Origin: Methanoculleus sp.
Lineage (GTDB): Archaea; Halobacteriota; Methanomicrobia; Methanomicrobiales; Methanoculleaceae
Reading direction: 5' to 3'
Assembly: GCA_028698765.1 (NCBI GenBank)
Contig: JAQVVW010000033.1
Span: 1-9,446 of the forward strand
Length of the DNA stretch: 9,446 nt
A program made the translations under genes and the position numbers. A model generated the notes under the pieces. The model ran no database searches. It saw only the letters and a list, made by a program, of their open reading frames with translations, and had not been told where the DNA came from. Of the stretch, positions 1 through 6,320 are shown one piece after another; positions within the stretch are counted from its first letter, which is position 1; each line of letters opens with the position of its first letter.

Positions 1-757
1 GGTGAAGCAGGGGCACGACTACGACCTCTTCAACGCGTTCCGCACCGCCATCCGCGGCCACGAGATCCCCGCCGAGGTTGCCGGGATCAAGCGGGAACAG
101 ATCCTTGAAGTTGTCGATATCATGAAGAAGGCCCGGTTCGGCACCGTCTTCTACGGGATGGGGCTCTGCCACTCCGACGGCCGGAACCACAACGTGGACA
201 TCGCCATCAGCATGACCCGCGACTTGAACGACTTCACCAAGTGGACGATCATGGCGATGCGGGGCCACTACAACATCACCGGGCCGGGCGCGGTCTGGTC
301 ATGGCAGTACGGTTACCCCTACTGTCTCGACCTGACGAAGAAGGACATCGCCTACATGAACCCCGGTGAGACGAGTTCCGTCGATCTCGCGATGCGGGAC
401 GAGGTGGATGCCTTCATCAACATAGGGACGGACGCCGGCGCGCACTTCCCGATCGAGGCGGTCAAGCACCTCAGGAAGCACCCCTGGATCACCATCGACC
501 CGAACATCTGCATGGCGAGCGAGATCTCCGATCTCCACATCCCGGTAGGGATCGTCGGGGTCGAGGTCCCGGGCATCGTCTATCGGATGGACAATGTCCC
601 GATCCAGTACCGCAAGGTCATCGACCCGCCTGAGGGGGTTCTCAGCGACGAGGAGGTCTTCGAGCGGATCTTCAAGCGGCTCGGCGAACTGGAAGCGGAA
701 GAGGCTGCGAAGGGGCCTGCGAAGGCCGTTCCACAGGGCATCCGCGCGGAGGAGTGA
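1..757 (+). CDS. fwdB: Formylmethanofuran dehydrogenase subunit B, C-terminal part (gene enters from the left edge)
   Basis: This is the molybdopterin-containing catalytic subunit of formylmethanofuran dehydrogenase, which reduces CO2 to formate before it is attached to methanofuran. About 251 residues are visible and the frame is open to the left edge. The GTG at position 2 is an internal Val codon, not a start. The visible part reads like the C-terminal half of the family, with segments such as FYGMGLCHSDGRNHN, MRGHYNITGPG, NIGTDAGAHFP and IDPNICMASEISD. The N-terminal iron-sulfur region and the Cys or Sec that ligates the metal lie outside the window, so tungsten (Fwd) and molybdenum (Fmd) isoforms cannot be told apart. 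The last residues form an Ala/Glu-rich tail. The stop codon is 3 bases before fwdA and its tail contains that gene's ribosome binding site, so the genes are co-transcribed. The identity is firm from sequence and from the B-A-C gene order. Confidence 0.95.
   Translation, partial: VKQGHDYDLFNAFRTAIRGHEIPAEVAGIKREQILEVVDIMKKARFGTVFYGMGLCHSDGRNHNVDIAISMTRDLNDFTKWTIMAMRGHYNITGPGAVWSWQYGYPYCLDLTKKDIAYMNPGETSSVDLAMRDEVDAFINIGTDAGAHFPIEAVKHLRKHPWITIDPNICMASEISDLHIPVGIVGVEVPGIVYRMDNVPIQYRKVIDPPEGVLSDEEVFERIFKRLGELEAEEAAKGPAKAVPQGIRAEE
748..757 (+). promoter_or_regulatory. Shine-Dalgarno site of fwdA inside the end of fwdB
   Basis: GGAGGAGTGA overlaps the last codons and stop of the upstream gene and stands 3 bases before the ATG at 761; the GGAGG core is 8 bases away. 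It is close to the archaeal anti-SD complement and fixes the fwdA start. It suggests translational coupling between the two subunits. Confidence 0.8.
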
Positions 758-760
758 AAC

Positions 761-2473
761 ATGGGAGAACTACTGATCAAGAACGGGTTTGTCTTTGACC
801 CTCTTCAGGGGATCAAGGGCGACCGCATGGATATCGGAGTCAAGGACGGAAAGATCGTCGAGGCGGGCACCCTCAGCGCCCCGAAGACGATCGACGCTAC
901 GGGCATGGCCGTGATGGCGGGCGGCGTGGACGTCCACTCCCACGTTGTCGGGCCGAAGGTGAACGTCGGCCGGCTCTTCCGGCCTGAGGACAAGCTCTTC
1001 AAGAGCCCCCACAAATCCCCTACATGCAGCCGCATGGAGATGGGCTCCTCGGTCCCCTCCACGTTCAAGACCGGTTACGACTACGCCCGGATGGGCTACG
1101 TCTTCGTCAACGAAGCGGCGATGCCGCCGCTCCACTCCCCGCACGTCCACGAGGAGATCCGGGATACCCCGATCATCGACAACGCCGCGATGCCGGTCTT
1201 CGGGAACAACTGGTTCACGCTTGAGTATCTCAAGAACCACGAGATCGAGAACAACGCCGCGTATACCGCCTGGCTTCTCCGGGCGACCCGCGGGTTCGGC
1301 ATCAAGGTCGTCAACCCCGGCGGATCCGAAGCCTGGGGATGGGGGCTGAACTGTGTCAACATCAACGACCCGGTTCCCTACTTCGACATCACGCCGGCGG
1401 AGATCGTGAAAGGCCTCATCGAGACGAACGAGCACCTCGGCCTCCCGCACTCGGTGCACCTGCACTGCAACAACCTCGGGAACCCCGGCAACTACACCGA
1501 CACGATCGATTCGCTCAAACTCGCCGAGGGCTACACCCCGAAGAACAATTTCGGCCGCGAGCAGGTGCTGCACCTCACGCACCTGCAGTTCCACTCCTAC
1601 GGCGGCGACTCCTGGGGGAACTTCGAGTCCCGGGCAAAAGACGTGATGGACTACGTCAACGCCCACGACAACATCACCGTCGATATCGGCCAGGTGACCC
1701 TCGACGAGACCACCACGATGACCGCCGACGGGCCGTTCGAGCACCACCTCTGCTCCCTCAACCACCTGAAGTGGGCGAACACCGACGTCGAACTCGAGAC
1801 CGCCGCGGGCGTCGTCCCCTACATCTACAGCCCGAACGTCAAGGTCTGCACCATCCAGTGGGCCGTCGGCCTGGAACTGGCCCTCTTCTCGAAGGACATG
1901 ATGCGGACATTCATCACCACCGACCACCCGAACGCCGGGCCGTTCACCCGCTACCCGCGGGTCATCGCCTGGCTGATGAGCAGGGCCGCACGTGACGAGA
2001 CGATGAAGACGTTCAAGTGGCTTGACCGGACGATCGACGCCACCTCCATCGACAGCATCGACCGTGAGCTCGACCTCTACGAGATCGCGCAGATGACCCG
2101 TGCAGGGCCGGCAAAGGCGCTCGGCATCAGCAATACCTACGGCGGGCTCGCCCCCGGCATGGATGCCGATATCGCCGTCTACGCCCTCAACCCGGAGAAC
2201 ATGCCCTCCGACCCGGCGGAGATTGAGAAGGCCTTCTCGCGGTGCGCCTGGCTGGTCAAGGACGGCGTCGCGACCGTCCGCGACGGTGAGATCGTCGCGG
2301 AGCCCGCAAAGCGGACGGTCTGGGTCGACGTGAAGGTCCCGGAGAACGCGCAGGTGCAGAGAGACATCTACGAGCACTTCCTCCGGCACTACAGTGTGAA
2401 ACTTGACAACTACTCGCTCTTTGAGGAACACCTCCACAACCCGCGGGTGATCGAGGTCAATACAACAGAATGA
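761..2473 (+). CDS. fwdA: Formylmethanofuran dehydrogenase subunit A (metal-dependent amidohydrolase)
   Basis: This is the amidohydrolase-fold subunit that condenses formate with methanofuran at a dinuclear zinc site, using formate delivered through an internal tunnel from subunit B. The 570-residue product has the usual family length. Visible features are an N-terminal beta region, then VDVHSHVVG with the metal-ligand pair His59 and His61. Lys182 in GIKVVNPGG matches the carboxylated lysine of the Methanothermobacter enzyme. His230/His233/His235 (HSVHLHCNN) and the His-rich LHLTHLQFHS stretch follow, then Asp388 in TTDHPNAGPF, the expected catalytic Asp. A C-terminal amidohydrolase segment (GGLAPGMDADIAVYAL) closes the fold. 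The ligand assignments rest on motif position, not on an alignment. The ATG has a strong ribosome binding site. The gene is flanked by fwdB 3 bases upstream and fwdC 13 bases downstream, in one operon. All key residues appear intact and nothing suggests truncation. Confidence 0.97.
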   Translation: MGELLIKNGFVFDPLQGIKGDRMDIGVKDGKIVEAGTLSAPKTIDATGMAVMAGGVDVHSHVVGPKVNVGRLFRPEDKLFKSPHKSPTCSRMEMGSSVPSTFKTGYDYARMGYVFVNEAAMPPLHSPHVHEEIRDTPIIDNAAMPVFGNNWFTLEYLKNHEIENNAAYTAWLLRATRGFGIKVVNPGGSEAWGWGLNCVNINDPVPYFDITPAEIVKGLIETNEHLGLPHSVHLHCNNLGNPGNYTDTIDSLKLAEGYTPKNNFGREQVLHLTHLQFHSYGGDSWGNFESRAKDVMDYVNAHDNITVDIGQVTLDETTTMTADGPFEHHLCSLNHLKWANTDVELETAAGVVPYIYSPNVKVCTIQWAVGLELALFSKDMMRTFITTDHPNAGPFTRYPRVIAWLMSRAARDETMKTFKWLDRTIDATSIDSIDRELDLYEIAQMTRAGPAKALGISNTYGGLAPGMDADIAVYALNPENMPSDPAEIEKAFSRCAWLVKDGVATVRDGEIVAEPAKRTVWVDVKVPENAQVQRDIYEHFLRHYSVKLDNYSLFEEHLHNPRVIEVNTTE

Positions 2474-2478
2474 GGTGA
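2472..2478 (+). promoter_or_regulatory. Shine-Dalgarno site that sets the fwdC start
   Basis: GAGGTGA begins within the fwdA stop codon and lies 8 bases before the ATG at 2487. An in-frame GTG at 2475 would sit inside this site and would have no ribosome binding site of its own, so the ATG at 2487 is the preferred start. Confidence 0.8.
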
Positions 2479-2486
2479 CGAGAAGC

Positions 2487-3287
2487 ATGAAGACAGTAAC
2501 CCTCACCCTGACCAACCCCTCAGAACTTATGCTCGAGGGCCAGAACATCACTCCGGACAACTTCGCAGGCAAGAAAGCCGCCGAGATAGCCACTCTCGAC
2601 GTCTGGGAAGGCAAACAGAAGGGCCCGCTCGGGAAGTACTTCACCGTTGAAGGCAACGGCGGAGCGACGGCGGCCGAGACGAAGATCGTCCTCCGCGGGG
2701 ACTGCACCCGCGTCAAAAGAATCGGACAGCAGATGACCGCCGGCGAGATCGTCATCGAAGGCAACGCCGATATGTACATCGGCGGCTGGATGAAAGGCGG
2801 AAAGATCCACGTGAAAGGAAACGTCGACTCGTTCTGCGGCATCGGGATGGAAGGCGGCGAGCTCGTCATTGACGGAGAAGCCTACCACCACCTGGGTTCA
2901 TCGCCCCGGGGCGAATGGCGCGGCATGCGGGGCGGGCTGATCCGGGTGGCCGGAAATGTCGGCAACGACACGGCCACGTTCATCAACGGCGGGACGATCA
3001 TCATCGGCGGCGACGCGGACATCCACGTCTCCACCCACGGCGAGGGAGGCACCGTTGTCATCAAGGGCAACGCGAAAGGCCGTGTCGGCGGACAGATGGT
3101 GAAAGGCGACATCTACGTCTTCGGGGAGATCGAGAACCCGCTCCCGGGATTCAAGATGGTCGGCGAGGTGGAGCAGGAGGTCGACGGTGTGAAGGGGCGC
3201 TTCGTCCACTACATCGGGGATCTCGGCGAACGCCATTCGGTCTCCAAGGGCAAGACGGTGTATGCAAATATCTACACCCGGATCTAA
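2487..3287 (+). CDS. fwdC: Formylmethanofuran dehydrogenase subunit C (beta-helix subunit)
   Basis: Subunit C is a structural partner of FwdA and FwdB. It has a right-handed beta-helix fold related to the C-terminal domain of glutamate synthase large subunits. From the ATG at 2487 the product is 266 residues, the usual length. From about residue 75 to 200 it shows repeated turns built around a small-residue pattern (G-x-x-x-G, often with I/V-x-G): GEIVIEGNADMYIGGWMKGG, GKIHVKGNVDSFCGIGMEGG, GGELVIDGEA, GGTIIIGGDA and GTVVIKGNAKGRVGGQMVKG. The C-terminus (FVHYIGDLGERHSV) is typical and there is no fused subunit D. The start was chosen from the ribosome binding site, which drops four residues of a possible GTG start. 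It is the last fwd gene here, and a T7 run directly after the stop probably ends the transcript. No fwdD, fwdE, fwdF or fwdG follows, so any others must be upstream or elsewhere. Confidence 0.95.
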   Translation: MKTVTLTLTNPSELMLEGQNITPDNFAGKKAAEIATLDVWEGKQKGPLGKYFTVEGNGGATAAETKIVLRGDCTRVKRIGQQMTAGEIVIEGNADMYIGGWMKGGKIHVKGNVDSFCGIGMEGGELVIDGEAYHHLGSSPRGEWRGMRGGLIRVAGNVGNDTATFINGGTIIIGGDADIHVSTHGEGGTVVIKGNAKGRVGGQMVKGDIYVFGEIENPLPGFKMVGEVEQEVDGVKGRFVHYIGDLGERHSVSKGKTVYANIYTRI

Positions 3288-3288
3288 C

Positions 3289-3295
3289 TTTTTTT
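3289..3295 (+). terminator. Oligo-T stretch after fwdC, probable archaeal terminator
   Basis: Seven consecutive T residues start two bases after the fwdC stop, in an otherwise GC-rich region. Archaeal RNA polymerase terminates at U-tracts without needing a hairpin, so this is a plausible end of the fwd transcript. The same TTTTTATG stretch could alternatively act as a TATA-like element for moeA about 55 bases downstream. Confidence 0.55.
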
Positions 3296-3303
3296 ATGCG
3301 AAA

Positions 3304-3316
3304 GCGGCCAGGCCGC
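3304..3316. promoter_or_regulatory. Perfect 13-bp palindrome (6-1-6) upstream of moeA
   Basis: GCGGCC-A-GGCCGC lies between the T-rich element at 3289-3297 and the moeA ATG at 3348. If the T-rich element is a TATA box, the palindrome covers the interval just before the expected transcription start, where an archaeal repressor would bind. GC-rich short palindromes can arise by chance, so this is a candidate only. Confidence 0.3.
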
Positions 3317-3347
3317 CGGGAAGAGGCGATGATGTGGGTATGACGCC

Positions 3348-4589
3348 ATGATGAGGCGGCGCCTCGCAGTGAAACCGCTTGCACAGGTCCGGGCGATGAT
3401 GTGCTCGGCCTTCCCCCGCCCCGACCGGATCGCCACCCTTCCGGTTGCCGGGGCTGCCGGACGGGTGACGACAGCGCCCGTATCTTCATTCCTGACGATC
3501 CCGGCAGGGGACATTGCATCAAGAGACGGATTTGCCGTCGTGAGCGGCGAGACCCTCGGTGCGCGTGACGGGAGCCCCGTCCCGCTCAAAAACCCCTGCC
3601 GGGTGAACACGGGGAACGCGATCCCTCCCGGATACGATGCGGTCGTCATGATCGAGGATGTCGCGGGGAGAGACGGCGCCTGGAGCACAAAGAAAGCGGT
3701 GCTCACGGGAGAGCATATCTTTCCTGACGGCTCCGAGATCCGTCGGGGCGACCTGATCCTCCCGGCCGGGCACCGGATACGCCCCTGCGATATCGGGGCG
3801 CTCCTCTCCTGCGGGATCGTCACGGTGGACGTCCGGGAGGTGAGGGTCGGCCTCATCCCGACAGGGAGCGAACTGGTTCCGGCAGGCAGCCTCCCCGGGT
3901 CGGGAGGGGCTGTCGAGAGCAACACCGCCGTTAGCGCGGCACTGCTCGGCGAGGCCGGCGCTACCTGCACCCGCTACGGAATCGTCCGCGACGATCCCGT
4001 GCTGCTCCGGGAGGCCATCGAGCGGGGCATCCGCGAAAACGACATGCTCCTGATCTCCGCCGGTTCATCGGCAGGCACGCGCGACTTCACCGCCGCCGTC
4101 ATCGCCGGACTCGGGGAGGTGCTTGTCCACGGCATCGCGATGAAACCGGGTTTACCGGCGATCGTCGGCCGGATCGACGGCAAACCGGTCATCGGGCTCC
4201 CGGGTTACCCGATCGCGGCCCTGACGGCCGCACGGGAACTCGCCCTCCCGCTGCTCGCGGCATGGGGATTCTCTCCCCCGCCGGTAGAGCGCCTCCGCGC
4301 CCGGCTCGCCGGGACGGTCACGGCGGACCCCGGCTACGACGAGTTCGTCCAGATCGTCGTCTCCCGGGCAGGCGACGGGTATGCCGCGACCCCCCTGCCG
4401 CGAGGGGCCGGGCCGCAGATGGCGCTGGTGCATGCAAACGCCTGCCTGCACGTCCCGAGAGGAACCGGGAAGATCGACGAGGGCACCGACGTCGAGATCC
4501 TGCTGACCGGGCAGTGCCGTGAGCAGGGCGAAGTCTGCGAACCCGCGCTGGATCGAAAAGAGACGGTTCCCGTGAAGGACAGCACCTGA
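3348..4589 (+). CDS. moeA: MoeA-family molybdopterin molybdotransferase (molybdenum/tungsten insertion)
   Basis: MoeA inserts molybdate or tungstate into adenylylated molybdopterin, giving the metal cofactor needed by enzymes such as formylmethanofuran dehydrogenase. The 413-residue product shows the family blocks in order: DIASRDGFAV with Asp60, VNTGNAIPPGYDAVVMIEDV (86-105), GDLILPAGHRIRP (134-146), IPTGSELVPAG (170-180), the MPT-binding-like domain with ISAGSSAGTRDFT (236-248), MKPGLP (265-270) and GLPGYPIAAL (283-292), then a C-terminal beta domain. SAGSSAGTRD with GLPGYP, rather than the bacterial SGGVSVG with GLPGNP, resembles the archaeal subfamily whose members are often fused to a periplasmic-binding-like domain. 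This copy lacks that extension. The ATG at 3348 is the first in-frame start after a stop at 3330; a second ATG follows at once. No strong ribosome binding site is visible. The gene follows fwdC and converges on a minus-strand gene 14 bases away. The family call is firm. Metal preference cannot be read from the sequence. Confidence 0.9.
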   Translation: MMRRRLAVKPLAQVRAMMCSAFPRPDRIATLPVAGAAGRVTTAPVSSFLTIPAGDIASRDGFAVVSGETLGARDGSPVPLKNPCRVNTGNAIPPGYDAVVMIEDVAGRDGAWSTKKAVLTGEHIFPDGSEIRRGDLILPAGHRIRPCDIGALLSCGIVTVDVREVRVGLIPTGSELVPAGSLPGSGGAVESNTAVSAALLGEAGATCTRYGIVRDDPVLLREAIERGIRENDMLLISAGSSAGTRDFTAAVIAGLGEVLVHGIAMKPGLPAIVGRIDGKPVIGLPGYPIAALTAARELALPLLAAWGFSPPPVERLRARLAGTVTADPGYDEFVQIVVSRAGDGYAATPLPRGAGPQMALVHANACLHVPRGTGKIDEGTDVEILLTGQCREQGEVCEPALDRKETVPVKDST

Positions 4590-4603
4590 CGGGACTTCCG
4601 CGC

Positions 4604-5416
4604 TCAGGTTCCCGCCGTACCGCCGGTCGTACTCCCGGCCGAACCCTTCCGGCAGTCCCCTCCATCGCCGTCGTCGCCGCAGGTCTCCAGCAGGGGACGG
4701 ATCCGCTCCTCGAACAAGGGGAGCCTCTCCCGGAACTCGCGTGCGAGCAGGAACGTCCGGACGGCGTCACCCATCCCGCGGTGGGCGGCAAGGAGGTGGC
4801 GGCACTCTCGCGGGACAGGGTACCTGAAGTGCGTCGAGGCAACTGTTCCATCGGCGGCGGAGAATTCAATGAGCCGGGCGAGGCGATCGAGGGAGAGAAC
4901 CTGTTTCATCCTGAAATGGCGCCGGATCTCCCGCTGGAGGTCGACCAGCATGCACCCGTCGAGCGAGAAGTCCGCGGCACGGAAGGCCCGCTTCTCCATG
5001 CTGGCAGCAAAGACGACGATTGCCGGGACGTCCCCGGCCGAGACGTGCGACTCCATGAAGAGGCGGAGATCGGCAAACGCATTCCGGGCCGTCGCCCTTG
5101 CCACGGGCATCCCGCCGCCCGGGATCCGGTAGGAGTGATCGTAGGGCATTCCATACTCGCCGCGCCCCATGTTCGCCACGGTCGTCGCGACGCCGGATGT
5201 CCTGCCGCACTCGTCGGTCACCTTCTTCCATATCTCGACATCGACGTCGTAGCGGAACTGCTCGCCCAGGTAGCAGACGCTGTCATCTTGTGGCCGATGG
5301 ACAACCGCACCGATCTCGATCGGCATCATGACCGCCCGGCAGGTGCCATAGACATAACCGAACTCGATGTCCAGGTAGACGTGTCTGGTCGCCTCGTCCG
5401 CTTCCGGCTGCACCAC
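4604..5416 (-). CDS. Putative DEDDh-type 3'-5' exonuclease (RNase T / DNA polymerase III epsilon-like fold), non-ATG start
   Basis: This is a minus-strand protein of about 270 residues, predicted to be a metal-dependent 3'-5' exonuclease. Numbered from the GTG at 5416, Exo I is VYLDIEFG (Asp16, Glu18) followed by PIEIGAV (32-38). Exo II is probably VVFAASMEKRAF, with Glu141 where Asp is usual. VDLQ (Asp159) and LSLDRLARLI follow, as in ERI-1/KapD-like and epsilon-like exonucleases. Exo III is AHRGMGDA, a classic H-x4-D (His212, Asp217). The last 30 or so residues are Gly/Asp-rich and look disordered. The frame stays open upstream to 5731 but would then run through the rnc gene and its promoter, so a later start is needed. 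GTG 5416 is preferred because of a weak GAGAT site upstream; TTG 5440 would add eight residues. It diverges from rnc and converges with moeA. DNA or RNA substrate is unknown. A real gene is likely, and the exact family is less sure. Confidence 0.78.
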   Translation of the reverse strand: MVQPEADEATRHVYLDIEFGYVYGTCRAVMMPIEIGAVVHRPQDDSVCYLGEQFRYDVDVEIWKKVTDECGRTSGVATTVANMGRGEYGMPYDHSYRIPGGGMPVARATARNAFADLRLFMESHVSAGDVPAIVVFAASMEKRAFRAADFSLDGCMLVDLQREIRRHFRMKQVLSLDRLARLIEFSAADGTVASTHFRYPVPRECRHLLAAHRGMGDAVRTFLLAREFRERLPLFEERIRPLLETCGDDGDGGDCRKGSAGSTTGGTAGT

Positions 5417-5476
5417 GAGTAAGTATCTCTTCGGCGGCAACGAAAAGGTTTCCCGGATGCCCCGTCTCCAGCAAAG

Positions 5477-5512
5477 GTTTATCCAGCAAGAGATAAGCCA
5501 TTCTATAAAGAA
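5477..5512. promoter_or_regulatory. Shared divergent promoter region with symmetric TATA-like element
   Basis: The gap between the exonuclease gene and rnc is clearly AT-richer than its surroundings. TTCTATAAAGAA (5501-5512) is an inverted repeat (TTCT-ATAA-AGAA) that reads as a TATA box on both strands. For rnc it gives a start near 5530-5535 and a very short leader before the ATG at 5543. For the minus-strand gene it gives a start near 5478. A second candidate for the minus strand is GGATAAACC (5485-5477). This assignment is by eye. Confidence 0.5.
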
Positions 5513-5517
5513 GAACG

Positions 5518-5531
5518 GCAGGGCGCCCTGC
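5518..5531. promoter_or_regulatory. Perfect 14-bp palindrome between TATA element and rnc start
   Basis: GCAGGGC is followed directly by its reverse complement GCCCTGC, with no spacer. It sits just downstream of the TATA-like element and ends 11 bases before the rnc ATG, overlapping or abutting the expected transcription start. A dimeric DNA-binding regulator is the simplest reading. If transcribed it could form only a 5-bp stem with a GCGC loop. It lies upstream of the TATA element as seen from the divergent exonuclease gene, so one protein could affect both genes. Confidence 0.4.
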
Positions 5532-5542
5532 ACCCGACGAAG

Positions 5543-6319
5543 ATGAAACTCTCCACCCTCTGGACCAGGATCCGCATCGGCGGCTTTTGCGGGAAGAGGC
5601 TCACCCGACGCCCGGGGCCCGTCGCCCTCGACCGGGAAGGTGAGGTGCGTGCGCTCCTCGCCCGCCCCCCGTTCGGGATCACCGATCTTACCGAGACCAC
5701 CCTCCCCCTCTACGACCGGGCGCTGACCCACCGCTCATACGCAAATCAGGGAGAGTACCCGGCAGTGACGTTCGAGGACAACGAACGGCTCGAGTTCCTG
5801 GGGAACTACGTCCTCGACTTCGTCATAGCCGACCACCTTTACGGCGAGTACGACCTCCCGCCGGGTGAGATGAACCGGAGGCTCCAGGTGACCAGGAACA
5901 CGAAACTCGCCGAGATCGTGCGACGGCAGGGCCTCGGCATCGACGGTGCCGTCAGGGGACGCGGGCAGGTGCCGACCGACTCGATCGTCGCCGACGCCTT
6001 CGAGGCCCTGATCGGCGCGATCTACCTCGATCGCGGCCTCGACGTGGCGCGGGATGTGGTGCTTGCGATATTCGAGGAGGAGATCGCGGAGTGCGATACC
6101 CACAGGAACTACCGCGGGAGGCTCCAGGAGTTCGTCGCCCGGGAGAACCTCGGCGAACTCGAGTACGCCTTCCGCCAGACCGGCCCGGGGAACAGCCCGG
6201 TCTGGGCTGCACGGGTGACCGTCGGGGGGGTTTTGTTCGGAGAGGGGCGAGCAAGGACCAAACAGGGCGCAGCGATGCTCGCGGCAAAGGAGGCGCTCGG
6301 GCGCTTCGGAGAGGGGTGA
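5543..6319 (+). CDS. rnc: Ribonuclease III with an Asp-to-Asn change in the catalytic signature
   Basis: The product belongs to the RNase III family, which cleaves double-stranded RNA with two Mg2+ ions in a homodimer. It has 258 residues, slightly longer than bacterial RNase III (about 226) because of a basic N-terminal extension of about 40 residues. The nuclease domain has ALTHRSYANQ (about 60-69) and the signature DNERLEFLGN (79-88), then ADAFEALIGAIYLD (150-163). Compared with E. coli, Glu38, Glu41, Asp114 and Glu117 correspond to Glu81, Glu84, Asp151 and Glu154, but Asp45 is Asn88 (codon AAC at 5804-5806). A C-terminal double-stranded RNA-binding domain is present (about 186-256: RLQEFVARENLG, RARTKQGAAMLAAKEAL). 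The ATG at 5543 fits the short leader predicted from the TATA element. Its stop is one base before the next gene. RNase III is uncommon in archaea. Family membership is sure; catalytic activity is not. Confidence 0.93.
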   Translation: MKLSTLWTRIRIGGFCGKRLTRRPGPVALDREGEVRALLARPPFGITDLTETTLPLYDRALTHRSYANQGEYPAVTFEDNERLEFLGNYVLDFVIADHLYGEYDLPPGEMNRRLQVTRNTKLAEIVRRQGLGIDGAVRGRGQVPTDSIVADAFEALIGAIYLDRGLDVARDVVLAIFEEEIAECDTHRNYRGRLQEFVARENLGELEYAFRQTGPGNSPVWAARVTVGGVLFGEGRARTKQGAAMLAAKEALGRFGEG

Positions 6320-6320
6320 G

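Noticed and set aside
2475..2486. GTG at 2475 as the fwdC start
   Set aside because: It lies inside the GAGGTGA ribosome binding site of the ATG at 2487 and has no site of its own.
770..2869. A 699-codon open frame on the minus strand opposite fwdA and fwdC
   Set aside because: The product is Val/Arg/Asp/Gly-rich, low in family-like structure, and mirrors the codon bias of the GC-rich genes on the other strand. fwdA and fwdC are certain, so this is a shadow.
2700..3110. Repeated Gly-rich DNA segments in fwdC as possible nucleotide repeats
   Set aside because: The repetition is at protein level, from beta-helix turns, and the DNA units are too diverged to be a tandem repeat element.
5283..5501. 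Minus-strand ATG frame (72 codons) starting at the divergent promoter
   Set aside because: It is out of frame with the exonuclease motifs and becomes Gly/Arg-rich after about 30 residues. Its ATG lies right beside the TATA-like element.
5417..5731. N-terminal extension of the exonuclease gene to ATG 5731
   Set aside because: It would run antisense through the first 63 codons of rnc and across the shared promoter, and the added residues show no family similarity.
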